This document shows, piece by piece, positions 50,299 through 58,685 of a stretch of 64,000 bases of DNA. The notes under the pieces were generated by a model. That model saw nothing but the letters and a program-made list of their open reading frames with translations. It was not told the DNA's origin and ran no database searches. Position 1 is the first letter of the stretch; the number at the start of each line of letters is the position of its first letter. This DNA is from a virus, in IMG/VR virus record IMGVR_UViG_3300029911_000002, positions 62,001 through 126,000 of that record. One strand, given 5' to 3'. A program made the position numbers and the translations under genes.

Positions 50299-51633
50299 TT
50301 AAAATTTACCTTTTTTTATATCAAAAGGTTTACCTCCTTTTAATTCTTCTTTAGGATTTTCTTTCTTTTTTTCTCCACCTGAAGGTATTTCTGCTCCTAA
50401 TTTTTTTACGTCAGGATAAATATTTTTTTCTGAATCAGTATTAAAATTAACATTAAAATAATCTTTAAAATTCAATAAATCATTATTTCTCAATAAATAT
50501 TCACGATTCACTTTCAGCATATTATCCAAATAAATAGAAATTTTATCTACTTCTCTATTAAACATTTCTAAAGTTTTTTCGTTAAAAATGCCAATAGGCT
50601 TCTTTAATTTTTTATTAAATGAACTCAATATAAGTTTAAAAATATACTCAATTTTATCATCAGATTTTATATAATCAATTGTTTTATCATTCTTCAATAA
50701 AAATGTATTGATTTTAAATTTATCCTCTGAAAAAAATGTAGGTATTGATAAATTCCAATCTTTTATTTCTTTAGTAATATTCTCAACATAATCATTAAAT
50801 ATTGCTGAAATTAATTCAATATATAATTCTTCTTTTGTAATCTCTTTTAGTTTTATTTTATCAAAACTAATAAGTTGTAAAAATTCTAAGAAATTTAATA
50901 ATATTAACGAATAATTCTCTAAATAATCTGTTCTACTATCAAGATTCATTTTTTCATACGACGGATTTAATATCTCAAATGAAAATTCATCATCTCCGTT
51001 TATTCTAACTATTATCTTTTCTAAATTATCATTGAAACTATCCATTAAAAATGAATTGTTTAATTGAGGATTTAATATCTTATAAAAAAAATATGCAAAA
51101 TTAGATTCTCCATATACATAATCTAAATCTTCTTTTGATGTATGTAAGAACAAGTTAATTACCTCTAACTGCTTATCATTCAATTTACCTTTAAATATCA
51201 CTGGTAATGCATCTACGTTGAATAATTTAGCATATTCTAATATCTCATTGTAATTATATTTATATTTTGTACCTTTAACTATACACGTTAATATTAAATT
51301 ATTCTTCGGAATTTTCTTATATTCAATATTACCTGGCTGATTATCTGGAAAATATTCAAAACAAAACCACCAAGTTTTTGATAATAAATTAGTTACAAAA
51401 TCCGGTAATGTGTAAAAATATTGAAATACGAAATTATAATATTTTTGTATAGCTAAATCTACAAAATTTAGATCTGTATTATTAATTGATTTTGGTCTTA
51501 TTGAGAATTTATTTCCGTCCCATTGTACAAATACTTGAGATCCTTGAATATCTTCATATATTAATAATTCTTTATCTTTTAATTGACTTATTAAGTCATC
51601 AGGTTGGTTGTTTAATTTGATTATTTGTGTCAT
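50299..51633 (-). CDS. RNA/DNA ligase-like protein with degenerate motif I
   Basis: 444 aa. LLIYEDIQGSQVFVQWDGNK resembles motif I of RNA ligases (EKIDGSN) but Asp stands where the nucleotide-accepting Lys should be. SIRPKS fits motif Ia and WWFCFEYFPDNQPGNIEY fits motif III/IIIa. The C-terminal ~200 residues are helical, ending in a lysine-rich tail. Possibly a non-catalytic relative of phage RNA ligases. Confidence 0.45.
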   Translation of the reverse strand: MTQIIKLNNQPDDLISQLKDKELLIYEDIQGSQVFVQWDGNKFSIRPKSINNTDLNFVDLAIQKYYNFVFQYFYTLPDFVTNLLSKTWWFCFEYFPDNQPGNIEYKKIPKNNLILTCIVKGTKYKYNYNEILEYAKLFNVDALPVIFKGKLNDKQLEVINLFLHTSKEDLDYVYGESNFAYFFYKILNPQLNNSFLMDSFNDNLEKIIVRINGDDEFSFEILNPSYEKMNLDSRTDYLENYSLILLNFLEFLQLISFDKIKLKEITKEELYIELISAIFNDYVENITKEIKDWNLSIPTFFSEDKFKINTFLLKNDKTIDYIKSDDKIEYIFKLILSSFNKKLKKPIGIFNEKTLEMFNREVDKISIYLDNMLKVNREYLLRNNDLLNFKDYFNVNFNTDSEKNIYPDVKKLGAEIPSGGEKKKENPKEELKGGKPFDIKKGKF

Positions 51634-51689
51634 AATAATTCTTTTGTTTTTTGAATTTTTATTTATATAGTTATTTATAAAGGTTCATT

Positions 51690-52439
51690 TTAAAATAAAT
51701 CAGGAGTCCAGTTGAACAATTCAGGTTTAAATATAAGTTTTTTTGTACCTAATTCATTTTCAAAGAAATCTATTTCAATTAAATTTCCATTAACAGATAT
51801 CACATCTCCTCTACCAAATTTTTTATGATTAAGAATATCACCAACTTGAACAAATGATTGTTCATCTGATTTTATATCATTAAGTTTTGATATTGGTCTA
51901 CCATATGAATCAGTTGAATCATCTACTGGTATATTTTTTATTTCTATATCACTAGAACTTGGTCTTCCTATTCTTCTACCTGGATTCATTTCTTTTGCCT
52001 TTCTTTTAGATTCTCTTCTTTTAAGAACTTCTTTTCTTTGATTTTCTGCTTGTGATACATTCTTAAATATTTGAGATTCAGTTGTATTATCTATAATATT
52101 CTCTACAACTTCTCTTAATTCTGGTTCAGAAAAACTATCGTATTCATTTATAACTTTCACATGTAATTTTGAAAATCTAGATAATCCTTCTGGTTCTTCA
52201 TTATATTTTAATCCTAATGCATATCTTATGTTCAATGCTTCCATTTTTAATGATGATTCATTTGAACCAATATATTCATTTACAAATTTTTCAATTTTAT
52301 CATCTTTAATACCAAGTTTACTAAATCCAAATTTTTCATAATATAATGCTATAATTACATCATTTTCTGTCCATCTGGTTTTTATTTTTTCACCTGTGGC
52401 ATATTCAAACATTTTTTGAAAACTTATCAAGTTTCTCAT
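51690..52439 (-). CDS. Two-domain DNA-associated protein with UvrD-type Tudor C-terminus
   Basis: 249 aa. N-terminal domain KTRWTENDVIIALYYEKFGF...IGSNESSLKMEALNIRYALG resembles the domain in front of some HNH endonucleases. C-terminal VGDILNHKKFGRGDVISVNG...IDFFENELGTKKL matches the Tudor-like end of UvrD/PcrA. Paralogue at 54936. Could be a nucleic-acid or RNA-polymerase adaptor. Confidence 0.6.
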   Translation of the reverse strand: MRNLISFQKMFEYATGEKIKTRWTENDVIIALYYEKFGFSKLGIKDDKIEKFVNEYIGSNESSLKMEALNIRYALGLKYNEEPEGLSRFSKLHVKVINEYDSFSEPELREVVENIIDNTTESQIFKNVSQAENQRKEVLKRRESKRKAKEMNPGRRIGRPSSSDIEIKNIPVDDSTDSYGRPISKLNDIKSDEQSFVQVGDILNHKKFGRGDVISVNGNLIEIDFFENELGTKKLIFKPELFNWTPDLF

Positions 52440-52509
52440 ATTTAACTATTATTTTTTAGTATATATATTTTTTTGAAAACATAATAAATATTTTATACTA
52501 ATATAAAAA

Positions 52510-52797
52510 ATGGAATACGACGAAAAAGAAACTGAGCTTGCTAAATATCTTAAAAATAGCACAGCATTAAGAAATTTATATAGACAATGTATATCTTACG
52601 GACTTAATAATTCAGGTGAAGAATGGACAGATTGGATAAATGCAGGTGATGAATTTGCAAAAATTTCATTTGATATTTATCACCACGGATTTAAATTTAA
52701 ACAAGAAACTTTAACTAAATTATATAATATGAAATTACCAAATAATATAATAGTCGTAAATAGAGTACTAAAATTAATAAAACTTGATAATGAGTAA
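52510..52797 (+). CDS. Small hypothetical protein
   Basis: 95 aa, helical. ELAKYLKNSTALRNLYRQCISYG. Overlaps the next gene by 8 nt. Confidence 0.5.
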   Translation: MEYDEKETELAKYLKNSTALRNLYRQCISYGLNNSGEEWTDWINAGDEFAKISFDIYHHGFKFKQETLTKLYNMKLPNNIIVVNRVLKLIKLDNE

Positions 52798-53551
52798 AAA
52801 AGAAATTAAAAATAAATATTTTGAATTTACTCCAGAGTGGAGTGGATTTAGTATACAATATCATTTAGCAGGATATTATGATACAAAGCCAATACTTCAA
52901 ATATATTTTATTTGGGGTAAATTATTTTTATATTTACCTTGGAAGCATTATAAAAAAGTTGAAGTTGAAAAAAATATTAAAGAAAAAAGAAAAGATAAAA
53001 TTTCTATTTTATCTAATAAAAATATAAAAATAAAGAAAAAATTTGATAAGGTTCTTTACGATCAATGTACTGCGCCAACATATGGAGTATATATTCTTGA
53101 AAGAAAAATATGGTTTAGTTGTGGAATGAAACACAAAGTTTTTTATTTACCTTGGAATTGGGAATGGATAAGAACAAGTTGCCTTGCTAAAAATGATACT
53201 TGGATTAATGAAACAAAGAAAAATAGAAATATGGAGTTTTGGAATAAAAACAAATGGAAAGATATTATTTTTTCAGAAACATATCCGTATACATATAACA
53301 CAAAATATGATGATGAACAAAATTGTTTAGCAACAATTAGAGTACAAGAACGTGAATGGAGATGGAAATGGTTCACTTGGTTGAAGTTTCCTAGATTAAT
53401 AAGTAAAGACATTGAAATAGAATTTAGTGATGATATAGGTGAAAGGAAAGGTACCTGGAAAGGTGGTACAACTGGCTGTAATTATAAAATGAAAAAAGGT
53501 GAAACTCCATATGATACTTTAAAAAGAATGGAACGTGAAAGAAAATTTTAA
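52790..53551 (+). CDS. Conserved phage protein, Trp-rich
   Basis: 253 aa from the ATG at 52790 (an in-frame TTG at 52784 is less likely). Rich in Trp: FIWGKLFLYLPWKHY, FYLPWNWEWIRTS. Ends GTWKGGTTGCNYKMKKGETP and TLKRMERERKF, a C-terminal pattern I recognise from phage hypothetical proteins. Function unknown. Confidence 0.65.
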   Translation: MSKKEIKNKYFEFTPEWSGFSIQYHLAGYYDTKPILQIYFIWGKLFLYLPWKHYKKVEVEKNIKEKRKDKISILSNKNIKIKKKFDKVLYDQCTAPTYGVYILERKIWFSCGMKHKVFYLPWNWEWIRTSCLAKNDTWINETKKNRNMEFWNKNKWKDIIFSETYPYTYNTKYDDEQNCLATIRVQEREWRWKWFTWLKFPRLISKDIEIEFSDDIGERKGTWKGGTTGCNYKMKKGETPYDTLKRMERERKF

Positions 53552-53553
53552 AT

Positions 53554-53808
53554 ATGAATGATAATTGTTTAAATTGCATGTATTCAAAATACTCAGAAAC
53601 ATCAATATTTCTTGATGATATATTAAAAGAATGTAATCAACAAGATAATCAGCATACAACATGTGATAATATAAATAGTCCATATTTTAATGAAATTGTT
53701 GACTATAATAATTCTTGTAGATTATTTGTAGATGAATATAATTATTTCTTATTAAAAGATAGAAAAGACAAAATAGATAAATTAAATTCAAATGATTTAG
53801 ATTATTAA
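53554..53808 (+). CDS. Cysteine-rich small protein
   Basis: 84 aa. CLNCMYSKYS and later single cysteines (ECNQ, TTCDN, SCRLF), suggesting a metal site. Tail KDRKDKIDKLNSND. Confidence 0.5.
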   Translation: MNDNCLNCMYSKYSETSIFLDDILKECNQQDNQHTTCDNINSPYFNEIVDYNNSCRLFVDEYNYFLLKDRKDKIDKLNSNDLDY

Positions 53809-54047
53809 ATTTTATTTATAACATCTTTAATCAATTTCATTCTTTCTTCTTCAGTCATATCAATCCATTTAGTTTGATTAATAAGATGATATTTAGTACA
53901 ATATTTAGATTCTGAATTTTTACACAATTTAATTTCATCTGAATCTTTTCCATATTTACCTAAATATGCTAAATATGTCGGACAATATTCATATTGATCA
54001 CATTCAATGTGAATAGGTTTTTTCTTAAACCAATTAAATAATTTCAT
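53805..54047 (-). CDS. Cysteine-rich small protein
   Basis: 80 aa. ECDQYEYCPTY, LCKNSESKYCTKY: four Cys that could bind metal. Preceded by TTTTTTTATATATAC on the minus strand. Confidence 0.55.
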   Translation of the reverse strand: MKLFNWFKKKPIHIECDQYEYCPTYLAYLGKYGKDSDEIKLCKNSESKYCTKYHLINQTKWIDMTEEERMKLIKDVINKI

Positions 54048-54091
54048 ATATTTGATTTTTTACAGTATATATAAAAAAACTATAATAATGA

Positions 54092-54460
54092 TTATTCTAC
54101 TTTTTCAATTTCAATTAATTTTTTCTTACGTGATATTATTGTTATATATTCATCAATGCACCCATTGTACCAATTTAATATATAAATTAACATCATATCA
54201 AAATTTGAAAATTTACTACCATAATTATCATATTCAGACACAAATTTAATATCATAATATATACGTTTATTATTTATACACGAACGTCCACAACAAGTTT
54301 CAATTACTACAGAATTTATGATATCACGATAAATTCTCCAATCAATCAATTCTGTTTTATTTTTATTTCTAGTTGTGAATGCTGATATTCTACCATATTT
54401 TAATCGTTTAACAAGATCATATATTTCTTTCTCATCTTTATTTAAATTTTTTTTCAACAC
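54092..54460 (-). CDS. Hypothetical protein
   Basis: 122 aa. Lysine-rich start, KEIYDLVKRLKYGRISAFTTRNKNK, and VVIETCCGRSCINNKRI with three cysteines. Unknown. Confidence 0.5.
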   Translation of the reverse strand: MLKKNLNKDEKEIYDLVKRLKYGRISAFTTRNKNKTELIDWRIYRDIINSVVIETCCGRSCINNKRIYYDIKFVSEYDNYGSKFSNFDMMLIYILNWYNGCIDEYITIISRKKKLIEIEKVE

Positions 54461-54475
54461 TTTTTTAATATCATA

Positions 54476-54829
54476 TTAATATATTTCAGTATTTATAAAT
54501 CTATTAGTTTCATTATCTGTATTTTTTTCGACATCAGTTACATCTTCACCAGTTTTCATATTAAAATATCCTTCAGTATGAGTTTCATCTTTAAATCCAT
54601 ATATATCAACACTATTATAATTTAAAATATAATATCTTATGCTATCATTTACTTTTGAATGTTTCACATTTTCATAATTTATTATATTCAAATTACCATT
54701 ATTATACTCATTAATTTGAGATTTTAGAGAAACTATAATAGATTTTTCTATTTTATTTTTATCATTCTTACATAAGCATAGCATAAATATTACACACACA
54801 GAAATAAAAATCATATACATTTTTTTCAT
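54476..54829 (-). CDS. Probable secreted or lipid-anchored small protein
   Basis: 117 aa. MKKMYMIFISVCVIFMLCLC is a signal-peptide-like segment with cysteines at positions 18 and 20, which could be lipidated though the lipobox is imperfect. The rest is polar and acidic. Confidence 0.5.
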   Translation of the reverse strand: MKKMYMIFISVCVIFMLCLCKNDKNKIEKSIIVSLKSQINEYNNGNLNIINYENVKHSKVNDSIRYYILNYNSVDIYGFKDETHTEGYFNMKTGEDVTDVEKNTDNETNRFINTEIY

Positions 54830-54880
54830 ATTATTTATTTATTATCTTATAAAGATAATCAAAAAAATTTGTATAACAAA

Positions 54881-54908
54881 AAAGAGAAGAATAAATCTTC
54901 TCTTTTTA
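54881..54908. terminator. Bidirectional terminator
   Basis: AAAGAGAAGA/TCTTCTCTTT hairpin. Confidence 0.8.
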
Positions 54909-54935
54909 TATTAATATAACGATTATAAATAATAA

Positions 54936-55694
54936 TTATTCTGAAAAAATAAAAAACTTTTCATCAAATAACATAACCTTACTGCCTATTTTACTATCAC
55001 GAAAATTTATAGTAAGTCTATTACCATCTATTTCTTTTACTGCGCCTTTACCATATGCTTTATGATCAAGAACATCTCCGATACTAGCAAATACATTATT
55101 AACAACAGTTTGAACATATGCTACTTTTGAAGGATTCATTTGTTTAAATGTCATTGGTTTACAATCTCCTGATAATTTAGCATATTTTTCTTTCTGAGCT
55201 TTCTTAACAAGAGCTTTTCTTTTTTTCTCTTCTTTTTTTGCAAGAACTTCTAACCTATGTTTTTCTTTTTCTGCATTAAGTTCTGCATTTATACCTTCTG
55301 CAATTGATAAATTAATCTTTTTTTCTTCTTCGGTCATATTATCTAATATTAAGTTTACAATTTCTGCTAATTCATTTTCATCACATTTATCATATTCATT
55401 TACAACTTCTTCTTGTATTTTTGAATAATGTGCTAATCCTTCTACTTTTTCGTTATGTTTTATGCACAATGCATATTTTATATTTAATGCTTCCATTTTT
55501 ATTGAATTCGCAATTGAACCAATATATTCATTAACAAAACTTTCAAGTTGAGTATCATCATCAGTTACTCCAACCTTTCTTAATGTAAATTTAGTATATA
55601 AAAAAGCTATAATGACATCATTTTTTGTCCATCTAGTTTTAATCTTTGAACCTGCTACGTGTTCAACTCTTTGTTCAATTTGTGTTTTTTCCAT
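54936..55694 (-). CDS. Paralogue of the Tudor-tailed protein at 51690
   Basis: 252 aa. Same N-terminal domain (KTRWTKNDVIIAFLYTKFTL...SIANSIKMEALNIKYALC) and C-terminal Tudor-like domain (IGDVLDHKAYGKGAVKEIDG), joined by a long charged helix (EKHRLEVLAKKEEKKRKAL). Own host-type promoter upstream. Confidence 0.6.
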   Translation of the reverse strand: MEKTQIEQRVEHVAGSKIKTRWTKNDVIIAFLYTKFTLRKVGVTDDDTQLESFVNEYIGSIANSIKMEALNIKYALCIKHNEKVEGLAHYSKIQEEVVNEYDKCDENELAEIVNLILDNMTEEEKKINLSIAEGINAELNAEKEKHRLEVLAKKEEKKRKALVKKAQKEKYAKLSGDCKPMTFKQMNPSKVAYVQTVVNNVFASIGDVLDHKAYGKGAVKEIDGNRLTINFRDSKIGSKVMLFDEKFFIFSE

Positions 55695-55725
55695 GTTTAA
55701 ATGTTTTTATTAATATTTTTATATG

Positions 55726-55733
55726 CAAAGATA
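55726..55733 (-). promoter_or_regulatory. Bacteroidota-type promoter (-7 element)
   Basis: TATCTTTG on the minus strand 32 nt before the ATG at 55694. Confidence 0.6.
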
Positions 55734-55794
55734 TAAAAAAACATTTAATTGGACAAATAAAAAATAGATTTTTTTGGTTAATTGTAGTTAATAA

Positions 55795-56046
55795 TTAATT
55801 AGAACTCAAGCATTCAATATCATCACTTAGCATGTCATATAAATCATTTTCTATATCCATATCTAAGTATTTCAAATCTCCACTATTTAATGATTCTATT
55901 AACTTCTTTACTTTATTTTGAATTGAAATTGATTCCGTATCATTTTCATTTTCATCATAAAAAAAACACCATTTTTTATCATCATTAAAATAATAAACAT
56001 TTTCACAATATTTTCTTAATTTTTCTTTTGATTCTAATATATTCAT
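55795..56046 (-). CDS. Small acidic hypothetical protein
   Basis: 83 aa. KRYCENVYYFNDDKKW-like start region and acidic end (DMDIENDLYDMLSDDIE). Unknown. Confidence 0.5.
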   Translation of the reverse strand: MNILESKEKLRKYCENVYYFNDDKKWCFFYDENENDTESISIQNKVKKLIESLNSGDLKYLDMDIENDLYDMLSDDIECLSSN

Positions 56047-56048
56047 AA

Positions 56049-56504
56049 TTATATAGTTGATTTTAATTCTATTGTTTTTATAACATTATTGGTATTAATT
56101 CCTGGTAAAATAGTAATTATTTTTATTGTATTATCATTTTTGATTACAACAACGGAAAAATTATATTCAGAAAACCATAATGAATATTTACCATTCATCA
56201 TAGCTCCTATTAAATGTGTAGTATATAATTCTTCTATTCCATCTCCAATTAATTTATTTAATTCTTTAATACTTTTTAAATTAGTTCTTTTTTCTATTCT
56301 ACCTTTCAAATCATGTAATAAAGAATCATTCCATAAAATAGATATTCTAATTTTTTTATTATTTATTCTTGCTGAAATTGTTTTATATTTTATAAATTCA
56401 TCAGAATAATCACTTGAATTATTATAGGAAATTTCAGAATCTATATTTTTATATACATCTGAAAATCTTGCTTCTTTAAATAATTCATAATTATATATGT
56501 ACAT
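56049..56504 (-). CDS. Hypothetical protein
   Basis: 151 aa. MYIYNYELFKEARFSDVYKNI; strand-rich C-terminal half. A -7-like TACCTTTG lies upstream at 56582-56575 on the same strand. Confidence 0.5.
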   Translation of the reverse strand: MYIYNYELFKEARFSDVYKNIDSEISYNNSSDYSDEFIKYKTISARINNKKIRISILWNDSLLHDLKGRIEKRTNLKSIKELNKLIGDGIEELYTTHLIGAMMNGKYSLWFSEYNFSVVVIKNDNTIKIITILPGINTNNVIKTIELKSTI

Positions 56505-56603
56505 ATCTAAAATTTATTTATTCATATATATTAATATTTTACTTGATTAAAATATTAATTATATATTTAAAGTACAAAGGTACTATAAATTATTTAATTA
56601 CGC

Positions 56604-56635
56604 AAAAAAAGAAGATATAATCTTCTTTTTTTATA
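56604..56635. terminator. Terminator
   Basis: AAAAGAAGATATAATCTTCTTTT hairpin with T-run. Confidence 0.75.
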
Positions 56636-56640
56636 ATTTA

Positions 56641-58593
56641 TTAAAATTCAAATTCTAATAAATCAATAAATTTTTTACCATTTTTAGTTTTAATATCATT
56701 TATTGTTATTTTTGATGATATAAGTTGACAGTAATATGTTAATGCATTTTTTACATCAATTAAATTTGCACAAGGAGTTTTAATATCAGAAATAACAACA
56801 TAATCTTCAATATATGATGCAAGAAAATTTGTTTCTACTTTTGATTTTTTAGATAATACTAAATTTTTATCTTTATCTAAATATATTGTTATGATATTAT
56901 TATTTAATTCTATATAACCTTCATTCGGTGTATTATGTACAATTTTTAATGAAAAATCATTTGTATGTGATGAATCATTTTGATCACTATATGATGAAGC
57001 TTGTTCTTTTATACCATTTTTAAAATTAAATTTATTTTTCTTAATTACATGTTTACATGGAGGAACATTATATTTATTTTTTAAATATGAAAGATGAAGT
57101 TTGATGTGTTTTATTTCTGTATAAATTATAAAATTATAATTATGATATCCACATGATCTACCTGCAAAACTTTGAACAATAAAACTTGTTCTATATGTAG
57201 AATCATTAACTGTAGTTCTATCAAATAACATTACAATATTTTCTTTCTCTAATTGATATGATTGCTTCATTTTCTCCTTAATAAATATTATGGTAGGAGC
57301 ATCTGGTGCATTTTTTAATACATCATTAATAACTTCTTTATCTTTCTCATAATATGTCAAAGTTTTAAATCCATCAGGTATTAGATTATTTGTATTTGTA
57401 TTTTTATTTATTCTAACAATATAATATCCTATTTTATTATTAAAGCTTTCTGCTTCATTTATAAAATGTTTTTCACCTTCTGTTGTTGATAAATCAAATG
57501 ATTCTCTTAAAAAATTATTTTTTAAAAAATATTCTAAGCCTTTGTAATTAGGTCCGTGAGATAATTCAATAGTGTTCTTTCTTTTATATAAAATATTACC
57601 AACATGTTCTTCATACGGAGTTGCTGATATAGAAAATAAGAAAATATTTTTTTTTGATAAATCAGTTGAACCATTTAAATTTATACCATTTTTTTGAAGA
57701 TAACTATTCATAGCACTATCAACATTTGATGCTAAATGAGCTTCATCAATAAATATAATACAATTATTTAAATCACCTACTTTATTTTTTCTTGACCAAC
57801 GAATTAAATCTGGATTATGCATAATACCATTCCTCTTTAATATTTTTTGATCATCTTGCCGACACTCTCCATGAGATATGTCAGTTTTTAATTGTTCTTT
57901 ATTTGAATTATCACACATTGGAGTTATTAATACACTACTTCTAAATTTCAAATTTAGATATTCTCTTAATTCTTGATAAGTTTCTAATAAATATATTATA
58001 TTACGTACAACACCAGTTTTACCTGCTTGAGTTTCTGCAGTTAACATATTATACCTACTATGTTTTGAATTAAGTTTTGATGATAACATATTATATATGC
58101 AACTTAATGATGCAAAAATCTGATCATCAAATACGTGTGATTTATCATTAATATTATCAGTTCTATTTAATTTTTCTAATTTGATGCCAGTTAGACGATA
58201 TATTTCAGAAATCAATTTATTAATACGAAATTTTATACTATGAGCTAAATTAGTATTTGCTGGAATAGTTGTGGTGGTGGTAGTTGTTTTACTATTACTA
58301 TTAGCAGATTTTATTAATTGGTGTTTTTTATTATATACAATATCTTTTAGATTTTCAATATCATATTTAGTACATTTATCATTTTTAATTCTAATATCTA
58401 TTAATTTATTAATTGCAATAAGTGCTTTTTTTCGATTAGTATTCCATTTCTTACTATATAAAGCATCAACTAATTGATCATTGCTATAACGACTAAAATC
58501 AAATTTTCTTACGTATGGTTTATTATTTTTAGTAAGTTGACCATTAATTAAATTTCTTTTAGCTTTAACACTAATAATGTTATTATTTACCAT
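56641..58593 (-). CDS. SF2-type DEAH helicase/translocase
   Basis: 650 aa. Walker A TAETQAGKTGVVRN (~residue 190), Walker B FIDEAHLAS (~277), motif III SISATPYEE (~311), motif VI-like VQSFAGRSCGY (~475). N-terminal ~190 residues contain a TTTTTTT linker. Distinct from the cas3 downstream and separated from it by a terminator-like hairpin. Could act in phage replication or in interference; its place beside cas3 is only suggestive. Confidence 0.7.
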   Translation of the reverse strand: MVNNNIISVKAKRNLINGQLTKNNKPYVRKFDFSRYSNDQLVDALYSKKWNTNRKKALIAINKLIDIRIKNDKCTKYDIENLKDIVYNKKHQLIKSANSNSKTTTTTTTIPANTNLAHSIKFRINKLISEIYRLTGIKLEKLNRTDNINDKSHVFDDQIFASLSCIYNMLSSKLNSKHSRYNMLTAETQAGKTGVVRNIIYLLETYQELREYLNLKFRSSVLITPMCDNSNKEQLKTDISHGECRQDDQKILKRNGIMHNPDLIRWSRKNKVGDLNNCIIFIDEAHLASNVDSAMNSYLQKNGINLNGSTDLSKKNIFLFSISATPYEEHVGNILYKRKNTIELSHGPNYKGLEYFLKNNFLRESFDLSTTEGEKHFINEAESFNNKIGYYIVRINKNTNTNNLIPDGFKTLTYYEKDKEVINDVLKNAPDAPTIIFIKEKMKQSYQLEKENIVMLFDRTTVNDSTYRTSFIVQSFAGRSCGYHNYNFIIYTEIKHIKLHLSYLKNKYNVPPCKHVIKKNKFNFKNGIKEQASSYSDQNDSSHTNDFSLKIVHNTPNEGYIELNNNIITIYLDKDKNLVLSKKSKVETNFLASYIEDYVVISDIKTPCANLIDVKNALTYYCQLISSKITINDIKTKNGKKFIDLLEFEF

Positions 58594-58615
58594 GGTTATA
58601 TATTTTAATTACAGA

Positions 58616-58623
58616 CAAATATA
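58616..58623 (-). promoter_or_regulatory. Bacteroidota-type promoter (-7 element)
   Basis: TATATTTG on the minus strand 23 nt before the helicase start. Confidence 0.5.
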
Positions 58624-58642
58624 AGGATAATATTTGAAACAA

Positions 58643-58677
58643 ACAAAAAAAGAAAGTATTTTTAACCTTCTTTTTTA
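58643..58677 (-). terminator. Weak terminator after cas3
   Basis: AAAGAA/TTCTTT stem with a 13-nt loop and T-run on the minus strand. Confidence 0.5.
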
Positions 58678-58685
58678 AAATTTAA

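Noticed and set aside
58271-58477. Plus-strand ORF with a valine/leucine run
   Set aside because: Antisense of the poly-Thr linker in the helicase.
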